Source: Aquiluna sp.
GTDB taxonomy: Bacteria > Actinomycetota > Actinomycetes > Actinomycetales > Microbacteriaceae
Assembly: GCA_029241985.1 (NCBI GenBank)
Contig: JAQWUU010000004.1
Span: 1-64,000 of the forward strand
Reading direction: 5' to 3'
Length of the DNA stretch: 64,000 nucleotides
A program made the position numbers and the translations under genes. Positions 51,922-61,270 of the stretch are shown here, in pieces. A model generated the notes under the pieces. That model was not told where the DNA came from. It saw only the letters and a program-made list of their open reading frames with translations, and did not search any database. The stretch's first letter is position 1; every line of letters begins with the position of its first letter.

Positions 51922-54900
51922 GTACACAGCCCAGCAGATCTTTTCGGTGGTGAGTAAAAACAAGCTAACGGATGAGCAGTCGGCTGCAATATCGGAGGCG
52001 AATACTGACGGACCAAGCTTGGTGATTGCTGGGGCAGGAAGTGGCAAAACTGAGTTGATGTCCGTGCGAACACTTTTCCTCGTTGCTAACGGGTTGGCCA
52101 AGCCAAGTGAGATTCTTGGACTCACTTTTACGAGAAAAGCAGCCAGTGAGCTTTCAAATCGAGTTAATAGAGGCCTGGTGGAACTTCGTGAGTCCTCTTT
52201 CTGGCCGGAGGGCTTAGCTGGAGATTTTGATCCCCCCAAAATCACCACTTACAACTCGTTTGGAAATGAAATATTCCGAACGCTTTCACTTCAGGTTGGC
52301 TTCGAGTCGGACGCTACTCTTCTGACAGAGGCGGGCGCAATTTCCCTCGCAAAAGACATCGTGACAAGCGCGACTGCGGAAACTTTCTCTGAGCTTTTGA
52401 ATTGGGACAGAACCGTCGATTACTTGACCGAGAAAGTGCTTTCGGCTAGCGCCGCGCTTACCGACAATCGCCAAGATCCCGAGTCTGCAATTAGCTACCT
52501 GAATGACTTCCAAGAGCGCATCGCAAAATTGCCAAAAACTGAAAAAGGTGGAGACGGTGTGTTTGCTTACCACCAAGCCATCATTGATACTGCCCAGGCT
52601 TCAAATTTGATTTTTGAACTTGCGAATAAGTACCAAAGGGAAAAACGGATTCGGGGTTTGGTTGACTTCTCAGATCAAGTGGCGCTGGCGTTCATGGCAC
52701 TTGAGAAGCAAGACTTGGTGCTTCCTCACCGGTTCGTTCTGCTGGATGAATATCAAGACACATCGTCTATTCAAACCATGTTGCTGGCCAAGTTATTCAA
52801 GGGGCGAGCGGTCATGGCCGTTGGGGATCCAAATCAAGCAATTTATGGATGGCGCGGAGCGAGCAGTGCAAACCTGAGCGGCTATTCAAAAGACTTTGGA
52901 CCTGCTGGACAGTTTGCACTCAGTGCAAGCTGGAGGTCAGGCCAGGCGATAGTAGATGCTGCCAATTTGGTAAGTGAGCCTCTCACTTCAGACCTAGGAC
53001 TATCACCGGTCAAGTTGACCGCTGGCCTGCAAATCGACTCAATCGTACAGGCGCAAGTCTGTCAGGACGAAGTGGCTGAATCCCAAGCTGCTGCCTCCTG
53101 GCTCGGTGAACGCATGAATGATGAAACATCGGCCGCGATTCTGTTTAGGTCCAAGCAGGCAATGAGCGTATTCACAGAAGCACTAGCGGCGCAGGGCTTG
53201 GACTTCGAAGTTTCAGGGCTCTCAGGCCTACTCGAGCAACCAGAGGTGGTTGATCTGATTGCTGCGTTAAAGGTTATTAGTGATCCCGAATCAGGTGCCG
53301 AGCTGATGCGAATTCTTGCCGGACCAAAGTTTCGAATTGCTCCAAGGGACATTGCCAAACTGCAATCTCTCGCAAAAAAGTTATCCAAGATACGTAAAGA
53401 AGTGAACGGCCAATTGCCGATGACTCTGGTTGAGACTTTGGACGAACTAAGGAATCCAAAATCACACGGGCTGACGGAGCTTTCCGAGCTTGGCTTGGAG
53501 CGAATGGTCTTTGCAGCGGAGCTTTTCCACCGGATGCGCACTCAGCTTTCACTTGGCGTAAGTGAGTTCGCCTGGGCTGTCGCGAAAGAACTTGAGCTCG
53601 ACATCGAGCTTTTTGCCCACTCCCGGGCCAAGTTTCCGCTAGCAAACCTCGAAGGTTTCATCTCCAGAATCGCCGATTACGAGTCGAGTGCCATCAGGCC
53701 AAGTCTCAACGGTCTAATTTCCTGGTTGAACTATGCGGTTGCCAGTGAACGATTCGAACTGCCAAAAACAGGAACCAAGGCTGGCGTCATTCAACTGATG
53801 AGCGTCCACGCTGCCAAGGGTCTCGAATGGGACTTGGTCGTGGTGGCCGGCTTAGTCAACGGGTCGTTTCCTGTCGAATCTAGGGAAACAAAGGGTTGGT
53901 TGTCCCTTGGGAAATTGCCGCACCCACTTCGGCAAGATTCAGACTGGATTCCCGAGTTTTTATGGAAATCCGCGACATCGCAAAAGCAACTAAAAATTGC
54001 TCTTGACCAGTTTGCGGATGAGAATCGGGCCAAACACGAAATAGAAGAGAGGCGGCTGGCTTACGTTGCTATAACGCGGGCGAGCAAACAGCTATTTTTG
54101 ACAGCCAGCTACTACAAGGCTGGGAATCTCAAACCTAGGCTGCCCGCTGCCTACCTGAACGAGCTACTGGAAGCGGACATGGCGAAACTCGTGGCACCGA
54201 TGCCAACACCTGATCTCGTTAATCCGCTTTCCCAGGTGGCTATTACGACAGTTTGGCCGGCTGACCCGCTGGGTGACTCGCGGGCTGACTATTTGACTGC
54301 TGCAGAAGCAGTTAGAAGCGCGAAGGCATCCAGCGTGGCGGAAAGCTTGCAACTTGCGGCAATCATCCAGCAGGCTGAGGTGCTTGGAAAAAGCTCGCCC
54401 CCCGAGCTTCCTCTGAGATTGTCCGCATCAAGAGTGGTGGCTTTGCTGGCTGACCCGGAAGCATTCTTGGCTGAGCTCGCAAGACCGGTGCCAGTCCCTT
54501 ACTCGGAAGCTGCAGCCAGGGGAACCATTTTTCACGAAGCCCTGGAACAGGCCTTTGGGCTGGATGCAGAAGTTGCTGTCGAGCGCTTCGCCGATGAGGA
54601 TCGAGGCTTGGCAGAACAGTTTTTGAAATCTCGTTTTGCTAGCCTCAAGCCGCTTTTTATCGAGAAGTCCCTGGAATACGAGCTTGGTGGCACCGTAGTG
54701 GTCTGCAAACTCGACGCTGTTTTCCAGACTGACCAGGGTTACGAAATCGTTGATTGGAAATCCGGTGCTTCACCAAAGTCACAAGCTGAAATTGAAGCCA
54801 GGGCCGTTCAGTTGTCTCTTTATCGCATCGGTCTGGCGAGACTCCTCAAGATTGGAGTAGAGCGCGTGAGTGCGTCATTTTTCTTTGCTAAGGATGGAAA

Positions 54901-54982
54901 AGAGATAACCCCATCGGTGCCATCAGAAGCTGAACTCTTTGAAAAATTACATTCGCTTAGAAAAGCTCATCTTCACTCTTAG
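51914..54982 (+). CDS. adnB: AdnB-like helicase-nuclease subunit
   Basis: This 1022-residue SF1A helicase has a complete motor: Q-motif LTDEQSAAI, Walker A AGAGSGKTELM (about residues 40-50), FTRKAASEL, motif II LLDEYQDTSS (about 276-285), motif III GDPNQAIYGWRGA, motif V SVHAAKGLEWDLVVVAG, and motif VI ERRLAYVAITRA. The C-terminal PD-(D/E)XK nuclease shows CKLDAVF, IVDWKSG and QLSLYRIGLA at about 935-985. It is the active motor of the AdnAB break-resection machine. The gene starts inside the end of adnA. Its 3' end overlaps the convergent kinase-like gene by 26 bases. Confidence 0.94.
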   Translation: MTKYTAQQIFSVVSKNKLTDEQSAAISEANTDGPSLVIAGAGSGKTELMSVRTLFLVANGLAKPSEILGLTFTRKAASELSNRVNRGLVELRESSFWPEGLAGDFDPPKITTYNSFGNEIFRTLSLQVGFESDATLLTEAGAISLAKDIVTSATAETFSELLNWDRTVDYLTEKVLSASAALTDNRQDPESAISYLNDFQERIAKLPKTEKGGDGVFAYHQAIIDTAQASNLIFELANKYQREKRIRGLVDFSDQVALAFMALEKQDLVLPHRFVLLDEYQDTSSIQTMLLAKLFKGRAVMAVGDPNQAIYGWRGASSANLSGYSKDFGPAGQFALSASWRSGQAIVDAANLVSEPLTSDLGLSPVKLTAGLQIDSIVQAQVCQDEVAESQAAASWLGERMNDETSAAILFRSKQAMSVFTEALAAQGLDFEVSGLSGLLEQPEVVDLIAALKVISDPESGAELMRILAGPKFRIAPRDIAKLQSLAKKLSKIRKEVNGQLPMTLVETLDELRNPKSHGLTELSELGLERMVFAAELFHRMRTQLSLGVSEFAWAVAKELELDIELFAHSRAKFPLANLEGFISRIADYESSAIRPSLNGLISWLNYAVASERFELPKTGTKAGVIQLMSVHAAKGLEWDLVVVAGLVNGSFPVESRETKGWLSLGKLPHPLRQDSDWIPEFLWKSATSQKQLKIALDQFADENRAKHEIEERRLAYVAITRASKQLFLTASYYKAGNLKPRLPAAYLNELLEADMAKLVAPMPTPDLVNPLSQVAITTVWPADPLGDSRADYLTAAEAVRSAKASSVAESLQLAAIIQQAEVLGKSSPPELPLRLSASRVVALLADPEAFLAELARPVPVPYSEAAARGTIFHEALEQAFGLDAEVAVERFADEDRGLAEQFLKSRFASLKPLFIEKSLEYELGGTVVVCKLDAVFQTDQGYEIVDWKSGASPKSQAEIEARAVQLSLYRIGLARLLKIGVERVSASFFFAKDGKEITPSVPSEAELFEKLHSLRKAHLHS

Positions 54983-56057
54983 GCTCTTCACCTAGCGGTT
55001 CTTCGATTGCTAGCACCTCACTCGGTTCTGCCTGAGCCTTATCGGCGACCTCGCTATTGACAATTTTGTCCGCTGAGGCTGCAACCACTGGAGCTTGCGT
55101 GTCAGATGCTTGGTAGGCAATACCTGCGAAGCTAGCGGCCCTGAGGCTACGAAGGTTTCCACTATCCAGTTGTTCTCTTAGCTCTGAAATCATGTTTTCA
55201 GCAATCGCAATTTCTTTCGCGTCTTCGGATTCAAGGCAGTGCAAGAGCCAGCTACCCAATTCAAGTTCCGAGTAAAGCTGAGCCCGCTGCCCAATGTTTT
55301 CGTCAGCTTGAGATCTGTTGGCTCGATAGTTCAAGGTGGTGTCTTGGAGTGTTGTTCTAAGTGCTCCACCTGTAAGCCAGCGCAGGTCATCGGCCGGGTC
55401 ACCAATTCTCAGTGAACTCCAGCCAGCCAGCCCTGTGACGCTTTGACCGCTCACGCGCAAAGTTTCTTGCGTTAGATTGCCGTGAACAACTGCTCCGTGA
55501 AAACGGAAAAGTCCAACTTCTTCGGTGGCGGCTTCCCATCTAGAAAGCAGTGCCGCTGGTACTCGACCGGTTTGGGCTATCGCATCAATCTCCGCTACTT
55601 TTTGCCGAAGTATCGTCTCAGCATCAAGTTCCACCAGCCCTGAATCTCTTAGTATCGACGGATTCATGTTGTGAAGCCTGGCAATCGCCTCACCTAAAGA
55701 CTTCGAGAACTCACCCGGGGCAAATTTTGCAAGGTCCGGCTTTTCTCCGCCGATTAAAGTAAGCAGAACGGCTCGCGCGCCATCTGAGTCTCTGGTTTGT
55801 CCCACCAGTTTTGGCACATCCAGGGATAGTTGGTCTTGGTGGGGAGCAATCACTTCAAGCGCCTGAAGCTCAGTTGCTAATTCAGACTCACCCGCGGACG
55901 TAGAGGCCATAAGCAGTTGATACGAGTCCCCATCTTCGTCCCAGAGCTGCAGTTGATCGATATCCGGATTGGACTCGTTTCTGAGATAGTTGCGGAAGGT
56001 AATGCCAGGGGCAGCGTCGGCTGCAAGCGAGGCTAATATCAAACTTGGTCGTAACAC
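54957..56057 (-). CDS. Aminoglycoside-phosphotransferase-fold protein, likely pseudokinase
   Basis: This is a 366-residue protein with an APH/choline-kinase-like fold from about residue 1 to 290 and an acidic, Ala/Glu-rich C-terminal tail (about 310-366). The lobe-linking region and C-lobe are recognisable, but key catalytic residues are changed. The Brenner motif HGDLHxxN reads HGNLTQET (residues 192-199), so the catalytic Asp is Asn, and the metal-binding IDW reads AGW (211-213). GDPADDL (219-225) is retained. It is probably not a kinase. Start GTG at 56057 has TAACCT six bases upstream. It lies convergent to adnB and divergent from uvrD2. Confidence 0.82.
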   Translation of the reverse strand: MLRPSLILASLAADAAPGITFRNYLRNESNPDIDQLQLWDEDGDSYQLLMASTSAGESELATELQALEVIAPHQDQLSLDVPKLVGQTRDSDGARAVLLTLIGGEKPDLAKFAPGEFSKSLGEAIARLHNMNPSILRDSGLVELDAETILRQKVAEIDAIAQTGRVPAALLSRWEAATEEVGLFRFHGAVVHGNLTQETLRVSGQSVTGLAGWSSLRIGDPADDLRWLTGGALRTTLQDTTLNYRANRSQADENIGQRAQLYSELELGSWLLHCLESEDAKEIAIAENMISELREQLDSGNLRSLRAASFAGIAYQASDTQAPVVAASADKIVNSEVADKAQAEPSEVLAIEEPLGEEPKSEDELF

Positions 56058-56063
56058 CTCATC

Positions 56064-56069
56064 AGGTTA
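56064..56069 (-). promoter_or_regulatory. Predicted -10 box of leaderless kinase-like gene
   Basis: TAACCT on the minus strand ends six bases before the GTG at 56057, in the 64-bp gap shared with uvrD2. Confidence 0.45.
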
Positions 56070-56121
56070 GATTGCCCAAGAGGTCGCAGGCCTGAACGCC
56101 ACGCGTAGCGTAAGGAAATCA

Positions 56122-57753
56122 ATGTCATCAGAGAATGCCTCCAGCAGGCTTTTCGCTGACCTAGATCCTGACCAGGTCGCCGCCGCCACCGCCCTCCACG
56201 GACCGGTTGCAATCATCGCCGCAGCCGGCAGTGGGAAGACAAGAACAGTGAGTCATAGAATCGCTCACGGAATCGAGACCGGGGCTTACGCGGCGAACAG
56301 GGTTTTTGCCCTCAGCTATACCAATAGAGCGGCTGCCGAACTGCGGTCCAGGCTGCGTGGGCTAGGTGCCAGAGATGTAGCTGTCAGGACCTTTCACTCT
56401 GCTGCACTTGCTCAGCTCCAATTTTTCTGGCCGCAACTAACAGACTCATTTGCACCGAAACTGATTACAAATAAGGCTCCGCTGATCCACGAAGTTCTCG
56501 AACAAATGTCAATTCAGCCAACTGCTTTGTTGAAATCTAGCCTGCAGGCTCAGGTCGAGTTAATTCGATACTCAATGCAGTCAGTGGAAGATCACCTTGC
56601 AAAATCTCACAGCGATCTCGCGCTAAGTCCGGAGCGGTTTATCGAGTTTTTTCAAGGTTTCGAAGCTCTTAAGCAGCAGCGGAAAATTATCGACTGGGAG
56701 GACGCGCTCCTTCTTTGCGTTGGGCTTTTGAGAGATCAGCCGCGAATGCTGGCGCACGTTCAACAGCAGTATCGCTTCTTCACTGTGGACGAGTACCAGG
56801 ACATATCCGTTTTGCAACAATCACTGCTTGAAACCTGGTTGGGTGACCGCCAGGAACTTTGCGTTGTTGGTGACCCTAGGCAAACTATTTACACGTTTGC
56901 CGGAGCGAGAAGCGATTTTTTGACTGACTTCTCCAGTAGGTATGAATCAGCTCAGGTGTTTGAGCTCACTCGAAACTATAGATCCAGCCAAGAAATAGTT
57001 GCCCTTGCGAATCGGGTTAGCCCAGACGCGCCAATCGAGGCTGTAAGAAAAGTTTCTTCGAAGCCAACGTTCCAAGCCTTCAATAATGCAGCGGTAGAAG
57101 CCATTGAGGTGGTTTCCAGCATTGAAGCCCTCCTAGGTGACGGCAACCAAAAAGGACAAATTGCCGTGCTTTCAAGGACAAACTCTCAGTTGACACCGGT
57201 GGAAAATGCCCTAAAACAGGCGGGAATTGATTATCAAGTTCGCGGGGCTGGAAGGTTTTTTAAGCGGCCAGAAGTAGTTCAGGGAATGGGTGCCATGAGG
57301 GCGCTGCAAACCTCGACCGCCACGGAACCACTTTTCATTGAGGTCTCGAAAATAATCACATCTTTAGGCTGGACTTCGGTTGGAGTGAAGAATGAAAAAT
57401 GGTCTGCCCTGAACTGGTTTATTGAGGTGCTAGAGGAGATTGAGACTGAGAATCTCGATGAATACCTTCGCGAACTAGATGAGCGCGAGCGCTCAGGCCA
57501 TGAGCCGCTCCGCGATGCAGTCATGCTCGCAACCGTCCATGGCACCAAGGGTTTGGAATTTGACAACGTTTTTCTAATCGGCATGAATCAAGGTTTCTTC
57601 CCAATTGGCTATGCCAAGACACCGCAGGAGCAGGCCGAAGAGCGCAGATTGTTTTATGTTGCGATTACCCGTGCAAAGAACTCCTTAGCCATCAGTCACA
57701 GACTCGATAAACCAGCCTCGGAATTCATTACTCTGTTCGGCACCCACAGTTAG
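56122..57753 (+). CDS. UvrD/UvrD2-like DNA helicase, compact
   Basis: This is a 543-residue SF1A helicase. Walker A AAAGSGKT (residues 34-41), SYTNRAAAEL, motif II VDEYQDIS, motif III GDPRQTIYTFAGA, motif IV region RTNSQLTPVENAL, motif V TVHGTKGLEFDNVFLIGM and motif VI EERRLFYVAITRAK are complete. The protein ends soon after motif VI, so the C-terminal HRDC domain and cysteine cluster of mycobacterial UvrD2 are missing. TAAGGA before the ATG is the ribosome-binding site. The 3' end overlaps the convergent E1-like gene by 26 bases. Confidence 0.92.
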   Translation: MSSENASSRLFADLDPDQVAAATALHGPVAIIAAAGSGKTRTVSHRIAHGIETGAYAANRVFALSYTNRAAAELRSRLRGLGARDVAVRTFHSAALAQLQFFWPQLTDSFAPKLITNKAPLIHEVLEQMSIQPTALLKSSLQAQVELIRYSMQSVEDHLAKSHSDLALSPERFIEFFQGFEALKQQRKIIDWEDALLLCVGLLRDQPRMLAHVQQQYRFFTVDEYQDISVLQQSLLETWLGDRQELCVVGDPRQTIYTFAGARSDFLTDFSSRYESAQVFELTRNYRSSQEIVALANRVSPDAPIEAVRKVSSKPTFQAFNNAAVEAIEVVSSIEALLGDGNQKGQIAVLSRTNSQLTPVENALKQAGIDYQVRGAGRFFKRPEVVQGMGAMRALQTSTATEPLFIEVSKIITSLGWTSVGVKNEKWSALNWFIEVLEEIETENLDEYLRELDERERSGHEPLRDAVMLATVHGTKGLEFDNVFLIGMNQGFFPIGYAKTPQEQAEERRLFYVAITRAKNSLAISHRLDKPASEFITLFGTHS

Positions 57754-58729
57754 TCGAGTCCAGTGTGAGGGTTTCAAGAATGCCAGTCCGCGACATTCTG
57801 GTGGTTTCCGAAACCGTGCTGGAGAGGTATTTGTCCAAGTAGTTCAGGGACTTATTCATTGCGATTCCGCTGGCAAATAGCATCATTGCCGTGTCGGCCA
57901 AATCCCGCTCTAAATTGGATAACTGTGTGGCTATGCTGACCCAATTTGCATTCACGGACATTCGATGAAGTTCGACACAAGCCAAACAGGCAGTGGCACC
58001 GGGGATCACAATCGGAGAGATCTCTACTCCCAATTCGGTGAAGCAGATTGAAATGTGCGGAACGTCCCTGGCCATCCACATTTGATAGCTGGCCGGTTGA
58101 ACCACGTCGGTAGATATGAGTACGGCTAGGTCACAGAGGTCGAATGTTGTGCTTGCCCGGCTGTGAAGCCGAACCTTGAGGCTCGGCTCGTCTGCCCTGA
58201 TTGCTGCAATTCGCTGCTGCCCAAGGCGATGAAGGGAATACCCCATTTCAAGTGTGTCCGATTCTTGAACCCTGGAATGGTCTGACGTGAAAATTCCCTG
58301 AATGGCCGATGCACTCATCGCCTTCGCTATTGTCAGGCCCGTTCGATTGAGGCAAGAGATGTAAATCTTCAAATTTGATCGGGCTTTTAGGAGCTCTGCT
58401 GGGTCCTCAACTCCGAGCAGGTAAAGGCGCATTATCTCCGAGAACCTGCGCTCAACTTCAGTCTCCGAGAACTGAGGCAGGAAGGAGCTTGTTTTGGATA
58501 AAGTCCCATTCAATCTTTGAAGCAGGTCGCTCGTGGTTTTTGGGTCGGCGCTCGCCATTTTCGGGAGGTGGGGAATCTGGTTGTTTGAAATCCCAGCTTC
58601 TAGGTACTCCAAAAGCCTGAGTTCAGCAGGGGTCAGGTTATTTAGAATCTTGCCTTGCGCACCGAATTGCCTGGCAGATTCTGAGATCCAGAGTCTGGCA
58701 AGACCCGGATTGATTTGTCTGACCACCAA
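57728..58729 (-). CDS. Orphan cyclodehydratase/E1-like (ThiF/TOMM-type) protein
   Basis: This 333-residue protein resembles the actinobacterial ThiF-like family labelled TOMM leader-peptide-binding or cyclodehydratase partner. Landmarks are the core strand FDLCDLAVLISTDVVQP, VPHISICFTELGVEISPIVIPGATACLACVELHR (about residues 226-259) and the C-terminal CGC. The CLAC and CGC cysteines could form a structural zinc site. The nucleotide-binding GxGxxG is degenerate (CLNRTGLT), so adenylation is doubtful. No YcaO enzyme or precursor peptide lies nearby. The role is unknown. Confidence 0.72.
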   Translation of the reverse strand: MVVRQINPGLARLWISESARQFGAQGKILNNLTPAELRLLEYLEAGISNNQIPHLPKMASADPKTTSDLLQRLNGTLSKTSSFLPQFSETEVERRFSEIMRLYLLGVEDPAELLKARSNLKIYISCLNRTGLTIAKAMSASAIQGIFTSDHSRVQESDTLEMGYSLHRLGQQRIAAIRADEPSLKVRLHSRASTTFDLCDLAVLISTDVVQPASYQMWMARDVPHISICFTELGVEISPIVIPGATACLACVELHRMSVNANWVSIATQLSNLERDLADTAMMLFASGIAMNKSLNYLDKYLSSTVSETTRMSRTGILETLTLDSTNCGCRTE

Positions 58730-58777
58730 CGGAATTCTGCCCAGAATTTACGCCATTCGAATTGGGTTTTCCACAGC

Positions 58778-60055
58778 CTATTCAGATAAAAACTTTTTGA
58801 GCTGGTCCTCGAAATCATCTCCATTGTTCTGCAATCGAGCAATCAGAGCCGCTGGATTTTGGATCTCCGCTGCGGAGGGGAGTTGATCGGGGTGCGACCA
58901 GAGGGCATCAGTGGACTTGTTGCCAAGCACAGCGGTGACTTCCTGCCACATTAGAGTCGCTTCTCTCCTGAGCCTCGGGCTCAAATCCAGTCCAAGCAGC
59001 GCTTCAAAAGTTTTTGCAGAGGCTCGGCTAGTTGCGCGTTGTCGGTTGTAAAGCTCGAAGACCAGCAGGATGCTGGGCAGACGTTTGGTTGCCTCTAACG
59101 CGATCGCGTCAGCCCAGCCTTCGATTAGGGCAAGCGAAACTTCAATCCGCTCAAGGGCCTGCTCTTGCTCGGCACTTCTTGGCGAGACCATCGCACTGGC
59201 CTCAATTATTTGCTCCATCATTCCTGGATTTGCAGGATCAATCTGTTGAACAATGTCCTCGATCCCACTCAGATCCACAGTCAATCCAGCTGCGAACTCT
59301 CTCACCTGAGTAATGATCTGATCTCTTAGCCAACCTGATTGACTGAAAAGCGAGGAAATCGCCAGTTCGCGCGTCGCAAGGAAAATCAAAACCTCACTCT
59401 TGGGCGCGTCAAGGTCTTTTATGTACGCTTCGAGGTTCTGGGTAATTATTCCAGGCCTGTCAGTCAGGGGAATTCCTATTTCAGCGGATAGTAGGACCTC
59501 GCTCGACAATTTTCCAATAGCTTGGCCAAGCTGCATCGCAAAAATTGAAGCCCCGGCATTGCCAATGAAGTTTTTGGCTGGTCCCATCATTTCGCTCAAC
59601 TCAGATGGCATGGTGTCACCCAGACTTTGACTCAGAGCTCGGGCCATGCTGTTGGCAACTGGTTCCGAAAGTTCTCTAAAAAGCGGCATCGCCTCTTGGG
59701 CCCAAACAGATCTGCTGAGTTTTTTTGGTGGATTGACATTTGCAAAGTCTGTGACCTCGCCGAGCCACAGGCGGCCCATGTCAAAAGCACTGTCAACTTC
59801 GGCCTCGACACTTGCTGCCGCGTCTTTCTGGTCCCGCTTGGAAAGTGCCAGTGCCTGGTTCATTGCCAACTTCCAGTCAACAGGTTCAGCTGGCTCACCA
59901 GTCATATTGGAAACTTGTCCGAACAGATTGCTCAGCATTGCAGGGTCAGCACTGAACCCAGCGACTTTTGCAAGGTCCTCTGGATCCAATTGCCCGGATT
60001 CCATCATTTTCTTGATTAGGCGCTCGAGCTCTTCTCGGCTTGGCTGGTCATCCAT
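58778..60055 (-). CDS. DUF2342-family (zinc-dependent metalloprotease-like) protein
   Basis: This is a 425-residue protein of the actinobacterial DUF2342 family. Recognisable blocks are LSNLFGQVSNMTGEPVDW-like near residues 41-58, the long central helices, LALIEGWADAIALEATKRLPS at about 307-327, and LWSHPDQLPSAAEIQNPAAL near the C-terminus. The family is often labelled metalloprotease, yet the region aligned with its Glu-x-x-His site reads RELAISSLF, with no His, so catalysis is unlikely here. AGAGGTGA just before the ATG is the ribosome-binding site. Confidence 0.85.
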   Translation of the reverse strand: MDDQPSREELERLIKKMMESGQLDPEDLAKVAGFSADPAMLSNLFGQVSNMTGEPAEPVDWKLAMNQALALSKRDQKDAAASVEAEVDSAFDMGRLWLGEVTDFANVNPPKKLSRSVWAQEAMPLFRELSEPVANSMARALSQSLGDTMPSELSEMMGPAKNFIGNAGASIFAMQLGQAIGKLSSEVLLSAEIGIPLTDRPGIITQNLEAYIKDLDAPKSEVLIFLATRELAISSLFSQSGWLRDQIITQVREFAAGLTVDLSGIEDIVQQIDPANPGMMEQIIEASAMVSPRSAEQEQALERIEVSLALIEGWADAIALEATKRLPSILLVFELYNRQRATSRASAKTFEALLGLDLSPRLRREATLMWQEVTAVLGNKSTDALWSHPDQLPSAAEIQNPAALIARLQNNGDDFEDQLKKFLSE

Positions 60056-60179
60056 TGCTCACCTCTTTAGGGTCAAACGCTACCTTGCTCCGCTGAAGAT
60101 GCCCTGCAAGTTGCTTTGAAACGTTGCCATGTTCGCCTAGGGCGTGAGGGTCAATGCGTGAATTTGTCCAGTCGGTATT

Positions 60180-60185
60180 TAGCAT
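60180..60185 (+). promoter_or_regulatory. Predicted -10 box of leaderless PDZ-Lon gene
   Basis: TAGCAT ends seven bases before ATG 60193, supporting the shorter start of the PDZ-Lon protease. Confidence 0.4.
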
Positions 60186-60192
60186 TGGGGGG

Positions 60193-61260
60193 ATGACTTT
60201 TTTTGAAAATCCAAAACCAAGCAAGACCATCCGTAAATCGGGATGGATTGGCTTTGGTGTGTTGGCTCTGATCTTAACGGGGGTCCTGCTAATCCCTACC
60301 GGTTTTGTGATTGAAAGACCTGGCCAAGTGTTTAATGTCATGGGGGAAATCGACGGCGAGCAAGTTATAAGTTCGTCTGAAGTCGAGATTTTTGCCTCCG
60401 AAACTAGATTCGATGTGACTACGGTTTCACTTTTGGGCAATCGAGAATCAACACCGAGTTGGGTGCAGGTCTTTCGCGCCTGGGCGGATCCGAATCAGAT
60501 TGTTATCCCACTCGATGAAGTCTTCCCGCCAAATTTCAGTACCGAGCAGTTTCGCGCAGAGTCGTCGCTTCAAATGGAAGTTTCACAGCAGGATGCAATC
60601 GCTGTTGCCCTCAAAAATCTTGGGTACGAGGTGCCAAGGGTGCTTTATGTAAACACAGTGCTGGAGGATGCTCCGGCCTCTGGAATTTTGATTGCCGGTG
60701 ACCTTGTAGTGAATGCCGACGGCAAACCGGTAGCGGATTTCGACAACTTCAAAGCCATTATTCAATCGACGCAAGGTGACGCGCTAGAAATCCAAGTCAT
60801 TCGCGAGGGCAATTTGAAGACACTTTCTGTTTCGCCAAAATTGACCGGAGAAGCCTGGGCAATTGGAGCGATGATTGGGTACACATATGACTTTCCTTTT
60901 GACCTCACGCTTCAGCTCGGGGACGTCGGTGGACCCAGCGGGGGCTTGATGTTCAGCCTTGGCGTACTTGACTCTCTGACGCCTGGTTCCCTTGGGGGAA
61001 ATTCACATATTGCAGGGACTGGCACGATTAATTCCGAGGGGGCAGTGGGCCCCATCGGAGGCATAGGTCTGAAAATGCTTGGGGCCAAACAGGCCGGAGC
61101 AACCCTCTTTTTAGCTCCGGAGGCGAACTGCGCTGAAGCCCTAGCTCAAATTCCCAGTAATTTGACAGTTGTTTCAGTGAGAGACTTAGCTGAGGCCATT
61201 GAGAAAATAGACTTGTTCACCTCGGGGCAACAAATGCCCGAACTGCAATGCACAAACTAG
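60193..61260 (+). CDS. PDZ domain-containing Lon-like membrane protease (YlbL family)
   Basis: This is a protein of about 355 residues with one N-terminal transmembrane helix (SGWIGFGVLALILTGVLLIP), so the rest is extracytoplasmic. A PDZ domain spans about residues 135-225 (VLEDAPASGILIAGDLVVNADGKP) and a Lon/S16 domain follows. The Ser-Lys dyad is in GGPSGGLMFSLG and GGIGLKMLGA. Homologues cut membrane-associated division or secretion proteins. ATG 60193 has a -10 box upstream and matches usual N-termini; ATG 60154 in the same frame would add 13 residues. Confidence 0.9.
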   Translation: MTFFENPKPSKTIRKSGWIGFGVLALILTGVLLIPTGFVIERPGQVFNVMGEIDGEQVISSSEVEIFASETRFDVTTVSLLGNRESTPSWVQVFRAWADPNQIVIPLDEVFPPNFSTEQFRAESSLQMEVSQQDAIAVALKNLGYEVPRVLYVNTVLEDAPASGILIAGDLVVNADGKPVADFDNFKAIIQSTQGDALEIQVIREGNLKTLSVSPKLTGEAWAIGAMIGYTYDFPFDLTLQLGDVGGPSGGLMFSLGVLDSLTPGSLGGNSHIAGTGTINSEGAVGPIGGIGLKMLGAKQAGATLFLAPEANCAEALAQIPSNLTVVSVRDLAEAIEKIDLFTSGQQMPELQCTN

Positions 61261-61270
61261 GAGATAGATA

